DNA of 64,000 nt from Spirochaetaceae bacterium (lineage in GTDB: Bacteria; Spirochaetota; Spirochaetia; Treponematales; Rectinemataceae): contig JANXYQ010000079.1 of assembly GCA_025355995.1 (NCBI GenBank), positions 1 through 64,000 of the forward strand, written 5' to 3'. Below, piece after piece: positions 43,801 through 51,199 of the stretch. The translations under genes were made by a program, and so were the position numbers. Positions within the stretch are counted from its first letter, which is position 1; each line of letters starts with the position of its first letter. Under the pieces are notes generated by a model. That model was not told the DNA's origin. It ran no database searches and saw only the letters and a list, made by a program, of their open reading frames with translations.

Positions 43801-45629
43801 ACGCGGACAAGGCGGTCGTGCTCGGGAAATCCGCGTTCAGGGCCGAGGGCGGGAAGGACCTCCTCGCCCCCCTCGTGGCGGCCAAGGCCCAGGCCCTGCA
43901 GGACAAGGCGGCCGCGGCGATAGCCGACGAGCTCCAGCTCAAGGTGAGGCTTGCCCAGGAACGGGACGCCCTCAAGCAGGACTCGGCGGGCAAGCAGCGC
44001 AGGGCGGAGATCGTCGCCCAGCTCGAGTCCATCGACGGCGGGATCCGGAAGAAGCTCAGCGCCCTGACCGACGCGGAGATCGGCTCCCTGCCAGCCTTCG
44101 ACCCGGCCACCCTGGCCGCGACGGGCGGGACCTACCTCTACTACAAGCCCATCCTCGATTACCGGCCGAGCGACGCCGCCCTCTATCGCGGCATGGTCCG
44201 CCTCGAGGTGAACACGAGGGCCATCGCCGCCGAGGTACAGACCGCCACCTTCGACCTCCTTCGCCTGACGCTGATCATCGCCGCCATCGCCCTCGCCGTA
44301 GGCATCGCCGGCGCCTTCGTCCTGTCCACTATCATCGTCGTCCCGATCCGCAAGCTGGTCGCCCAGATAGAGCGCATCCGCGACACCGAGAACAAGGAGA
44401 CCCTCGAGGGCTCCAAGATCGAGGTCAATTCGCGCGACGAGCTCTTCACCCTCGCCGACACCGTCAACCAGATGACCGACGGCCTGGTGCGCGCCGCGAA
44501 GGCCTCCAAGGAGCTGATCATCGGCAAGGGCATCCAGAAGATGTTCATACCCCTCGATCCGGCCCCCGGCTCCAACAAGAAGCTGTCGACGGGATGGCGC
44601 GACGAGAAGGACTTCGAGGTCTTCGGCTACTACGAGGGAGCCGACGAGGTCTCGGGCGACTACTGGGACTTCCGGTCCATCAACTCGCGCTACCACTATT
44701 TCATCAAGTGCGACGTCTCCGGGCACGGCGTCCCCGCGGCCCTCATAATGGTCCAGGTCGCGACGATGGTGATCAACTACTTCAACGAGTGGAAGAAGAT
44801 CATGCCCAAGACCATCGACCTCACGGACCTGACCTACAAGATCAACGACTTCCTCGAGGAGAGGCAGTTCGTCGGGCGCTTCGCCGCCTTCACCCTCGGC
44901 GTCTGGGATTCGCAGGGCGGCGTCGCCTACCTCTGCGAGGCCGGCGACCGCAAGCTCCACGTGTGGGACCAGGGATCCCGCAAGCTCCTCGAGGAGACCC
45001 TGCCCGACTCGCCCGCGGCCGGCCCCATCGCGAGCTTCATGGTCCAGATGAAGCAGCCCTTCGTGCAGGTCACGCGGAAGCTCGAGAAGGACGACGCCCT
45101 CTTCCTCTACACGGACGGCATCGAGGAGGCGAATCACTGCTTCCGCGACGAAAAGTATAATATCATCACGTGCGTCGACGTCGAGAAGGGAGAACCCCAC
45201 GCGAACCACAAGGGCGGGGAATTCCACGAGGAATTCGGCTACGACCGGATTACCGCCGTCGTCGAGGCCGTAGCGGCGCGGAGTACCTATCGCCTGGAGC
45301 GGCACCACGATCCCGCTGGGGAGCTGCTCACTTTCGACTTCTCCACCTGCGGGGAGGGCCTCGGCGAGAAGATCCTCGCGCTCGTCGCGACCGAGCGCGT
45401 CTTCAGGTTCTATCGCGATCCCGCGGCCACCGCGAAGGACAGCGTCGTAGTCGACGAGAATATAGACGCCTTCCTGGAGAAGCACTTCGACCAGTACCGC
45501 CTGTTCTGTTCGGACAAAAGGCCGAAGGTCGACCCCGAGAATCCGGGCTACCTGCTCTACCACGGCCTCAAGGAGGACGTGCAGGGCGACGACCTGACCT
45601 TTCTCGGCATCCGGCGCAAGCAGCCTTGA
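40833..45629 (+). CDS. Periplasmic propeller sensor fused to HAMP-SpoIIE phosphatase
   Basis: 1,598 residues. After a signal peptide (LAAAVLLCLAALPAQA) comes a sialidase-like beta-propeller with an Asp box (STDGGASWTKAKAL), then Ig-like regions to about residue 790. Membrane helices lie near 805-830 and 874-900, a further extracytoplasmic segment follows to 1140, then a helix at 1142-1170, a HAMP domain to 1225 and a SpoIIE PP2C domain (about 1255-1590). Phosphatase motifs are DEVSGDYWDF, KCDVSGHGVPAALI and LYTDGIEEA. It should turn an outside signal into dephosphorylation of a cytoplasmic target, typically an anti-anti-sigma factor. None is encoded beside it. Confidence 0.86.
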   Translation: MAGKSAVDNRMTRLAAAVLLCLAALPAQAEFWESAQSLAEGRFPSFFAAKAGPVLIWQESQASGDTGKASIRFSRLEGGAWKKGLVSDSSYSYTSAGAPPILYSAAQARDGTIAVAIAASGTSIEVRLSRDGRSFAAAGVLESATTSVAPRIYPSASGGWIVFATQGRQSSAPAATDAATTADAANAVATGQQSSLSIYVARSADGSSWSPFEPLVAESENLLVNFLPFSSPLGGKDIVVFQTFILGEGDLSSRYALMSKTSTDGGASWTKAKALTDFADPSGGADAAAQNFDNQGAQLALSGGKLYIAWERRRAKAVQTQVWAARLDEAGTLDQRTAELASPSSGSFLLTELLDLGGVPVLLAREDKLKANRILVASSKDGRWTSDDPDIAGRSGAYAAGLVAFARALEVGGRTYVAWQVDSADASRIFAMLPDSSAEAPALSPSNFSLGKRSRAESAEVRVDLPKDPSGIKDYAYIWKKTQDDANPAALAKAAPTVAELWKNGVRKDPALTALGLAADRDGNWTLWAGVEDNAGNRSPLASLSFYRKRIPPPPPIVMAPDTDERGFLPSNSFAVRWLPPEADDLAGYTWDLAYAGPLEGQAKAVKQAAPVPGLSPYESSLVRALGLRLPPAGILGTTPSFSAYNVDNGYYVFSVSAIDQTGNISGVSSILLRADKFQPYTTVVLAVPSRDDLGRTVLRILGRGFLAEGTAQRVVLDRNGREPYDVDRSLGKGDYRVASDREIDGLTFEAAEAGSYRIGIYHSKRGWYWTAPLVAIDTAGTVKYGVSATYEPAFRLFSGRAHAFTIYDAMVLMALAFAAAGILLSSRQVLAVAREGEMVRNQALALVTGGPMPQALTEKAARALKRRSSSLRAKITLVIAMLVIFVVLLLSVSLGYSMVRRTSSDLARGLDSRARVLLESVVQGGRYWLGHEDAVIQLGLFPAQAEAMEGANYITITGTGTDPKVASGEVVYATNDQAIPSKLDPATLNADKAVVLGKSAFRAEGGKDLLAPLVAAKAQALQDKAAAAIADELQLKVRLAQERDALKQDSAGKQRRAEIVAQLESIDGGIRKKLSALTDAEIGSLPAFDPATLAATGGTYLYYKPILDYRPSDAALYRGMVRLEVNTRAIAAEVQTATFDLLRLTLIIAAIALAVGIAGAFVLSTIIVVPIRKLVAQIERIRDTENKETLEGSKIEVNSRDELFTLADTVNQMTDGLVRAAKASKELIIGKGIQKMFIPLDPAPGSNKKLSTGWRDEKDFEVFGYYEGADEVSGDYWDFRSINSRYHYFIKCDVSGHGVPAALIMVQVATMVINYFNEWKKIMPKTIDLTDLTYKINDFLEERQFVGRFAAFTLGVWDSQGGVAYLCEAGDRKLHVWDQGSRKLLEETLPDSPAAGPIASFMVQMKQPFVQVTRKLEKDDALFLYTDGIEEANHCFRDEKYNIITCVDVEKGEPHANHKGGEFHEEFGYDRITAVVEAVAARSTYRLERHHDPAGELLTFDFSTCGEGLGEKILALVATERVFRFYRDPAATAKDSVVVDENIDAFLEKHFDQYRLFCSDKRPKVDPENPGYLLYHGLKEDVQGDDLTFLGIRRKQP

Positions 45630-45635
45630 GGCGGA

Positions 45636-46736
45636 TCAGCGCGCGATCGCCTCGCCGCGCCTGTACTCGTTCGGGCTGACCCCCTTGAGCTTCCGGAATT
45701 GGGCGTTGAATACGGCCTTGGAGCCATAGCCCGCCTCCACCGAGATCTCGAGGATCGTGAGGTCGGGCCTCTCCGCCATCCGCGCGCAGACGTACTCGAC
45801 GCGCAGCGTATTGAGCCAGGCCGAGAAGGTCGTGCCGAGGCGTGTATTGAAGTAGTGGGAGAGCCGGTAGGAAGGGACCTTGATCTCCGCGGCCATGCCG
45901 CCTACGGAGAGGCTGGGCTCGAAGATCAGGCTCTCGTCCTCGATGATCCTTTGGAGCCGCTCCCGGATGATCGAGGCCTCGCCCTCGCTCAGGGACAGGT
46001 TGCGCTCGTGGCCCTTGCCGATCTCCTCCCGGAACCGGACGAAGGCGTCGGGCTTCCTCACGATGAAGAAATACCAGGCCAGCATCCAGAGCTCGAGGAG
46101 GGTGTGGCCCGCCTTGTAGGCGCCGGCCCAGTCGAACAGCGAGGCGACGAGTATGAGCGCGAGGATGGCCGCGAGCGAAAGGAGCCCGCCGATGATGGGC
46201 ACCGCTTCCTTGGAGCGCCTGGGAAGGTCGCGGAACTTCCATTGCGCGAGCCGGGTCACTACGACCGATAGCGCTAGCGGCCAGGCGTAGATCGCGAAGG
46301 ACGCGAAGGTATGGAAGGGGCCCATCAAGCCCTGGTCCTCGGGGCCCCTGCGCAGGGGCTCGAGCCCCAGGGGATAATCGAGGAAGGAAAGCAGCCAGAG
46401 GCCGAGGGACCAGGCCGCGCCGGCGACGTAGGTCCGCCGCCTCGTCCCCTCGTGGGCCTCGTCGCCGAAGAGGTAGAGGCCGATCTCGAACAGGGACTGG
46501 CTGAGCGCGTAGATCAAGGCGATGACGATCAGGTTGCTGGGGTCGTCCGGGATCCTCAGGACCGGGTCGAGCGCGCTCAGGGTGAATAGGGCGCCGACCG
46601 AGACGAAGAGCGTGCCGAAGGCCTTGTGCATGCGCCCTTGGCGCGGCATCGCGAGGAAGCTCGCGCCCGCCATCAGCAGCGAGAAGCCGACGGCGCCCCG
46701 GACGTAGCCGTATAGGAAGTCGAGGACCCTGATCAT
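45636..46736 (-). CDS. Membrane-bound AraC-family regulator
   Basis: 366 residues. Residues 1 to about 225 form seven probable membrane helices, for example LIVIALIYALSQSLFEIGLY and IIGGLLSLAAILALILVASL. The last 110 residues carry the AraC double helix-turn-helix, with MAAEIKVPSYRLSHYFN and ISVEAGYGSKAVFNAQFRK. Such membrane-bound AraC regulators are known from Spirochaetes and Bacteroidetes. Its 3' end faces the SpoIIE-type gene with a 6-base gap. The regulated genes cannot be named. Confidence 0.9.
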   Translation of the reverse strand: MIRVLDFLYGYVRGAVGFSLLMAGASFLAMPRQGRMHKAFGTLFVSVGALFTLSALDPVLRIPDDPSNLIVIALIYALSQSLFEIGLYLFGDEAHEGTRRRTYVAGAAWSLGLWLLSFLDYPLGLEPLRRGPEDQGLMGPFHTFASFAIYAWPLALSVVVTRLAQWKFRDLPRRSKEAVPIIGGLLSLAAILALILVASLFDWAGAYKAGHTLLELWMLAWYFFIVRKPDAFVRFREEIGKGHERNLSLSEGEASIIRERLQRIIEDESLIFEPSLSVGGMAAEIKVPSYRLSHYFNTRLGTTFSAWLNTLRVEYVCARMAERPDLTILEISVEAGYGSKAVFNAQFRKLKGVSPNEYRRGEAIAR

Positions 46737-46837
46737 CGTCGGCTCACTTTACCCCAAGGATCGAAGCCCGAGCAAGACCCTCCCGCGGGCGCTGCATGAG
46801 CTTGCGGGGGCGGCGCCCGCGGGGGCATAGTGGTCGC

Positions 46838-47635
46838 GTGGACGCGCGGCGGACCCTCGTAGGCACCTGCGGCTATTCGTACGACGAGTGGCGCGGCACC
46901 CTCTATCCCGAGGGGCTGCCGAAGGCCGAGTTCCTCCGCCGCTACTCGCTCTCCTTCCCCTTCGTCGAGCTGGATTTCAGCTATTACGGCATGCCCAGGG
47001 CGGCCTCCCTGGCCGCCCTGGCCGCGAGTTCCCCTCCCGGCTTCCTCTTCTCGCTGAAGGCCCACAAGAGCCTCACGCACGAGCGCGGGAGCGACTGGAG
47101 GGAGAGGGCGACCGAGTTCGCCCGGGCCGCCGGAGCCTTGGCGGAGGCGGGAAGGCTGGCGGCCATCCTCGTCCAGCTGCCCTATTCCTTCAAACGCGGC
47201 GAGGCGGAGCGGCGGTACCTCGGCGCCCTGTGCGACGAGCTGTCGGCCTTCCCCCTCGCCGTGGAGTTCCGCAACGACCAATGGCAGTCCGAGGGAGTGC
47301 TCGCCGAGCTGGACAGGCGGGGCGCGGCCTTAGTGCTGGTCGACCGCCCCGACCTGCCGGGGCTCCCTCCGGAGTCGACGGCGGTCACCGGGGGCTGGTC
47401 CTACCTGCGCTTCCACGGCCGCAACGCCGAGGCCTGGTGGACCGGCGGCGCTACAGGCAGGTACGACTACCTCTACTCGGAGGAGGAGCTGGAAGGCATA
47501 GTACCACTGATCCGCTCCGTCGAGGAGAAGGCCGAGCTCCTGCTTATCGCCTTCAACAACCACTCGAAGGGCCGCGCGGTGGTCAACGCGAGGATGCTGG
47601 CGGGGATGCTGGAGGAGGCGGGAGCCGTCGGATAA
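46838..47635 (+). CDS. DUF72 family protein
   Basis: 265 residues of a TIM-barrel-like DUF72 protein. The family start VGTCGYSYDEWRGTLYP is at the N-terminus, and later VELDFSYYGMPR, VEFRNDQW and LRFHGRNAEAWW match its conserved strands. The biochemical function is not known. I start it at GTG (VDARR) because the family begins just after; an ATG 14 codons earlier is an alternative. It stands alone between the AraC regulator (divergent) and the heat-shock genes (convergent). Confidence 0.88.
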   Translation: MDARRTLVGTCGYSYDEWRGTLYPEGLPKAEFLRRYSLSFPFVELDFSYYGMPRAASLAALAASSPPGFLFSLKAHKSLTHERGSDWRERATEFARAAGALAEAGRLAAILVQLPYSFKRGEAERRYLGALCDELSAFPLAVEFRNDQWQSEGVLAELDRRGAALVLVDRPDLPGLPPESTAVTGGWSYLRFHGRNAEAWWTGGATGRYDYLYSEEELEGIVPLIRSVEEKAELLLIAFNNHSKGRAVVNARMLAGMLEEAGAVG

Positions 47636-47779
47636 TAGCGATGCTGATTGTTCAAGAATGCCGCAAACCCACGCGAAGCGGCGCGAAGGCCTAGAAGAAG
47701 AAATAAAGTCTTCTTACTTCGCGCGCCTCGGCCGGCCGAGGCGGCCAGTAAGGTCGCGCGGCCGGCCATTTATCCCGGC

Positions 47780-48130
47780 TTACGCTATCTCGATCCTCCT
47801 CGGCTTGGCGGCTTCCTTGACCTGGAGCTTCAGCGTCAGGATCCCGTCCACGAGAAAGCCATCTACTTTATCGCGGACGATCGTTTCGTCCAAGGTGAAG
47901 AGCTTCCTGTAGCCTTCGACGCGACGCTCCCGGAGAGGGTACTTCCCGCGAGGCTCCTCCCTTCGGCGCTCGCCGGATACCGAGAGCTCGTTGCCTTCGA
48001 TCCTCACTTCCAGGGCCTCCGTGGTCATGCCGGGCATCTCCAACTTGACGGTCACGAAGCCCGAGTCCTCCACGATAGTGCAGGCGGGGACGGTGGTCCT
48101 CCTGCCGGCCTTTGCGACATTCGTTTCCAT
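47780..48130 (-). CDS. Hsp20 small heat-shock protein
   Basis: 116 residues with a complete alpha-crystallin domain: VTVKLEMPGM, LSVSGERRRE, YRKLFTLDETIV and DGILTLKL. It prevents aggregation of unfolded proteins without ATP. The start is METNVAK, with AAGGAGG just upstream; an ATG five codons earlier overlaps the previous stop. It has no C-terminal IxI/V tail beyond RRIEIA. It is co-transcribed with the second Hsp20-like gene and may form mixed oligomers with it. Confidence 0.9.
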   Translation of the reverse strand: METNVAKAGRRTTVPACTIVEDSGFVTVKLEMPGMTTEALEVRIEGNELSVSGERRREEPRGKYPLRERRVEGYRKLFTLDETIVRDKVDGFLVDGILTLKLQVKEAAKPRRIEIA

Positions 48131-48141
48131 GCTGTCCTCCT

Positions 48142-48519
48142 TCATTGAACCGCGACTTCGATGAGCATCGTCTTGGCGTCCTCGCGCTTGGCGATGCGCA
48201 CCGCGAGGACGCCGTCCTTGAGCTCGGCCGCGATCTTGCCCGAGTCCTGGTCGACCTTTTTCTCTCCCTTGATCGTCAGGAGCGAACCCGCGACGCTCAC
48301 CTCGAGATCTCGCTTCTCGACCCCTGGCAGGTCAGCGACGACGAAGTATTCCTCCTCCGTCTCCACGATGTCGATCGCCGGCGCGGTCGGGCGATCCAAG
48401 AGCCCGGCGATGTCGGGGCTCTTGAAAGGATCGAGGGCTCGATCCATCTCCCCGCGCAAGCCATCGAAAGCCTCCCAGAGGTCGATCGGCGCCGGGCGTT
48501 CCCATCTTACTAGGTCCAT
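48142..48519 (-). CDS. Hsp20-like protein lacking middle of alpha-crystallin domain
   Basis: 125 residues. An N-terminal region (LVRWERPAPIDLWEAFDG) and the early part of the domain (YFVVADLPGVEKRDLEVSV, LLTIKGEKK) are typical of Hsp20, as is the ending DGVLAVRIAK. The usual stretch of about 30 residues between them, with the beta-6 loop and strand 7, is replaced by a few residues (VDQDSGK). That loop normally swaps in dimers, so this chain should pair differently. It is first of the pair and its leader has hairpins that may mask the ribosome site. Confidence 0.85.
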   Translation of the reverse strand: MDLVRWERPAPIDLWEAFDGLRGEMDRALDPFKSPDIAGLLDRPTAPAIDIVETEEEYFVVADLPGVEKRDLEVSVAGSLLTIKGEKKVDQDSGKIAAELKDGVLAVRIAKREDAKTMLIEVAVQ

Positions 48520-48523
48520 AGCA

Positions 48524-48559
48524 TCCCCCTTGAGCAGAGGTTTGGAACCACAGGGTTCC
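48524..48559 (-). promoter_or_regulatory. Possible RNA thermometer in hsp20 leader
   Basis: In the minus-strand transcript, GGAACC/GGUUCC closes a CUGU loop, and shortly after CCUCU can pair with AGGGG of the ribosome site AAGGGGG (5 bp, 5-base loop). The start codon follows 5 bases later. Masking of the Shine-Dalgarno sequence by a weak stem, in a heat-shock gene leader, is the plan of an RNA thermometer. Not a match to a named family. Confidence 0.4.
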
Positions 48560-48577
48560 GCCTACTAAATATCGAGA

Positions 48578-48606
48578 ATTATGCCAAGATAAAAAACAAG
48601 GGCGAA
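48578..48606 (-). promoter_or_regulatory. Promoter candidate of hsp20 pair
   Basis: On the minus strand TTCGCC and CATAAT are 17 bases apart, about 60 bases before the first hsp20 start. The -10 is good, the -35 weak. No CIRCE element is seen. Confidence 0.35.
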
Positions 48607-48784
48607 GTTATATTTCTATGTAATGCAATGTTTTAACGAGCCTGCGCCTAGAACATGAGGCCATTCGCGGAAAATCGGTCCCGGCGCCCGGCTCCGAATG
48701 GAATGGCCCTCGCCCCGCTAAAAAAGAATCGTTTCACGAAGGAACAGCTGGATTTGCGGAGCTCAGGACGACCGTGTATTTTTG

Positions 48785-48803
48785 CGACAGAGCTGTCGTT
48801 TTA
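48785..48803 (+). terminator. Hairpin with following T-run
   Basis: CGACAG/CTGTCG pair around a 2-base centre (extended as GACAGAGCTGTC) and TTTT follows. It lies close to the stop of the hypothetical minus-strand gene. Stem geometry is tight, so the call is tentative. Confidence 0.3.
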
Positions 48804-48805
48804 GC

Positions 48806-49189
48806 TCAGACCGGCTCATCGAGCCTGCACACGAGTTTCTGGGCGTCCGCGGCGTCCCCCGGCTCGAGCATCGCGTAGCCCTCCTCGTCCATGGACATGA
48901 CGAGAGCCTTGGTCCAGGACGAGACGTTGCGGGAGAGGAGCTCGTAGAGCGCCTTCCTGACGTCCGCCGAACGCCGGTCGGCGACCATCAGCTCGAGGTA
49001 GCCGCCGGCGAAGAGGGATACCGAGATCCAGCGCTTGGCCAGCACGAGCTCGCAGGCGTTGCGCGCGCCCCCGGCCAGGTCCTCGTGATCGCGCAGCCAC
49101 TCCTCGTGGAAGCCCGGGATCGGCAGGACCTCGCCCTCGGAGGTCAGCCAGCTCGCCCCGTAGACGAGGGCGTAGCGAGACGCGTTCAT
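48806..49189 (-). CDS. Hypothetical protein coupled to pseudouridine synthase
   Basis: 127 residues, not recognised. It begins MNASRYALVYGASWLTSEGE at an ATG that overlaps the stop of the pseudouridine synthase gene (ATGA). The body has mixed strands and helices with no signal peptide. A basic middle segment VLAKRWISVSLFAGGYLELMV is notable. The coupling suggests co-expression only. Confidence 0.7.
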   Translation of the reverse strand: MNASRYALVYGASWLTSEGEVLPIPGFHEEWLRDHEDLAGGARNACELVLAKRWISVSLFAGGYLELMVADRRSADVRKALYELLSRNVSSWTKALVMSMDEEGYAMLEPGDAADAQKLVCRLDEPV

Positions 49190-49863
49190 TGCGGCTCCGG
49201 CGCCGCCGGCTTGTCTGGCGGGGGGGCGTCTGGAAAGAGCGAAAGGAAGGCCGTGAAATGCTCGGGTATCGAGGCGCGCACGCGCGTCCCGCCCGGAAGG
49301 TCGAGGGACCAGGCGACCAGCAGGAGTCGCCTCAAGGAGGCCTCCCTGCGCAGGCGCCTGTTGAGGGCGAAGTCGCCGTGCCTGTCGTCGCCGAGGATGG
49401 GCAGGCCATGAGCCGCCAGGTGTATGCGTATCTGGTGGGTCCTCCCCGTCCCGAGCTCGAGCTCGAGGTAGGAATAGCCGCCGAACGAGGCGATAAGCCT
49501 CCAGGCCGTGGAGGCCGGCTTGTCGCCGCCCCGGCCGGGCACCGGCTCGTCGAAGCGCCCCGAGCTGGGGCTCGGGCCCGAGCCGCCGATCGGGGCGCCG
49601 GACACGATCGCTCGGTAGGTCTTGCGGAGTTCGCGCGACTCGACCAGGCGCGACCACGAGGCGGCGGCCGCGGCGGTCTTGGCCACGAGGAGGCAGCCCG
49701 CCGTCTCCTTGTCGAGCCTGTGGACGAGGAAGGGCCTGAAGCCGAAATCCCTCTCCACGGCCTCGACGACGGAGACTCGGACGCCCTCGCCGGGCTGCGA
49801 GGGGAGCCCTGCGGGCTTGTCCAATACGAGGATCTCTTCATCCTCGTAGAGCGCGACGATCAT
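49186..49863 (-). CDS. RluA-family pseudouridine synthase
   Basis: 225 residues, without an S4 domain. The catalytic motif is VHRLDKETAGCLLVAK (Asp at about residue 50), and GTGRTHQIRIHLAAHG and LVAWSLDLP are the later family motifs. It converts uridine to pseudouridine in rRNA or tRNA; the target site cannot be told. It follows the Nramp-related gene in the same direction, 63 bases apart. Confidence 0.92.
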   Translation of the reverse strand: MIVALYEDEEILVLDKPAGLPSQPGEGVRVSVVEAVERDFGFRPFLVHRLDKETAGCLLVAKTAAAAASWSRLVESRELRKTYRAIVSGAPIGGSGPSPSSGRFDEPVPGRGGDKPASTAWRLIASFGGYSYLELELGTGRTHQIRIHLAAHGLPILGDDRHGDFALNRRLRREASLRRLLLVAWSLDLPGGTRVRASIPEHFTAFLSLFPDAPPPDKPAAPEPQ

Positions 49864-49926
49864 TGGGGCGAACTATATGAAACCGCAGTCGAATTTACAA
49901 GACAGCGCGCGGGAAACCTTTCGCCC

Positions 49927-51177
49927 CTATCGCGCGAAAATGGACATGCCGAGGAATACGGCGTTCATGCACAGGAGCACCGCGGCCGTAGCCCAGCCGA
50001 TCAGGTTGCCCAGGGGCTTGTTGACGTAGGCTCCCATGACCTCCTTCTTGTTGATTATCAGCAGCATGCTGATGAGTACCACGGGCAGGAGGATGCCGTT
50101 GATGACCTGTGACCAGATCGTTATTTGGATGAGGGGCGCCCCGGGCAGGAGGATGATGAAGACGGACACGATCACGATAATCGTGAAAAGCCAGTAAAAC
50201 TGAGGCGCTTCCTTCCATTTCTTGTCGATGCCGGCCTCGAAGCCGAAGGCCTCGCAGACGTAGAAGGCGGTGGCGATGGGCAGTATGGTCGCGGAGAAGA
50301 TCGAGGCGACGAAGAGGCCGGCGGCGAAGATGATCGAGGCCGCCTTCCCGGCCAGGGGCCTGAGGGCGACGGCCGCGTCCTTGGCCTCCTCTATCCTCAC
50401 TCCGTTCACGTGGAGGGTGGACGCGCAGGCCACGATGATGAAGAAGGCCACGACGACGGTGATGAAGGCGCCGACGACTACGTCCGCGACGGTGTATTTG
50501 TATTTCTCGAGGGTCAGTCCCTTCTCGATGACGGCCGACTGCATGTAGAACTGCATCCACGGGGCGATAGTCGTGCCCACGATGCCGAGCACCATGACGA
50601 CGTAGGCGAAGTCGAATTTCTCCTGCGGATGGATCATCGCCTTGCCTATCGCGCTCCAGTCGGGCTTGCCCAGCAGGGCGGACACGATATAGGACAGGAG
50701 GAAGAGGCTGAACACCAGGAAGACCTTCTCGGCCGACTTGTAGCTGCCCTTCACGACCAGGAGCCACACCGCGACGGCGGAAAGGGGCACCGCTACGTAC
50801 TTGCTCACGCCGAGGGCCTGCATCGATCCCGCGACGCCCGCGAACTCCGTGGTGGTGTTGCCGATGTCGGCCAGGATGAGGCCGACGAAGATCAAGAAGG
50901 TGACCTTGACCCCGGCGTTCTCCCGGATGAGGTCCGCGAGGCCCTTGCCCGTCACGATGCCCATGCGGGCGTTCATCTCCTGTATCACGATGAGGACGAG
51001 GAGGGCGGGGACGAGGGTCCATAGGATGTCGTAGCCGTAGGTCGCGCCGGCGACCGAGTAGGTGGTGATGCCGCCCGCGTCGTTGTCGACCGAGCCGGTG
51101 ATTATTCCCGGCCCAAGGACCGAGAGGAACACGAGGAGGCCTGCGAAGATCGACTTCGCGTTGGTTTTCTTGAGCAT
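49927..51177 (-). CDS. Nramp-related (NRMT-like) divalent metal transporter
   Basis: A 416-residue polytopic membrane protein with about 11 helices. It is related to Nramp but the metal-binding motif of helix 1 reads SVDNDAGGITTYS in place of DPGN, and helix 6 (GTTIAPWMQFYMQS) lacks the Met-Pro-His motif of MntH. The NRMT clade, which has such changes, carries Mg. A role in Mg uptake is thus likely, though Mn or other ions remain possible. It lies 22 bases downstream of a soluble MgtE_N/CBS protein, which suggests a pair. Confidence 0.82.
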   Translation of the reverse strand: MLKKTNAKSIFAGLLVFLSVLGPGIITGSVDNDAGGITTYSVAGATYGYDILWTLVPALLVLIVIQEMNARMGIVTGKGLADLIRENAGVKVTFLIFVGLILADIGNTTTEFAGVAGSMQALGVSKYVAVPLSAVAVWLLVVKGSYKSAEKVFLVFSLFLLSYIVSALLGKPDWSAIGKAMIHPQEKFDFAYVVMVLGIVGTTIAPWMQFYMQSAVIEKGLTLEKYKYTVADVVVGAFITVVVAFFIIVACASTLHVNGVRIEEAKDAAVALRPLAGKAASIIFAAGLFVASIFSATILPIATAFYVCEAFGFEAGIDKKWKEAPQFYWLFTIIVIVSVFIILLPGAPLIQITIWSQVINGILLPVVLISMLLIINKKEVMGAYVNKPLGNLIGWATAAVLLCMNAVFLGMSIFAR

Positions 51178-51199
51178 GGTATGATTCCCCGGCTGATTA

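Noticed and set aside
43425-45563. 712-residue minus-strand open frame
   Set aside because: Antisense of the SpoIIE phosphatase domain; no family features.
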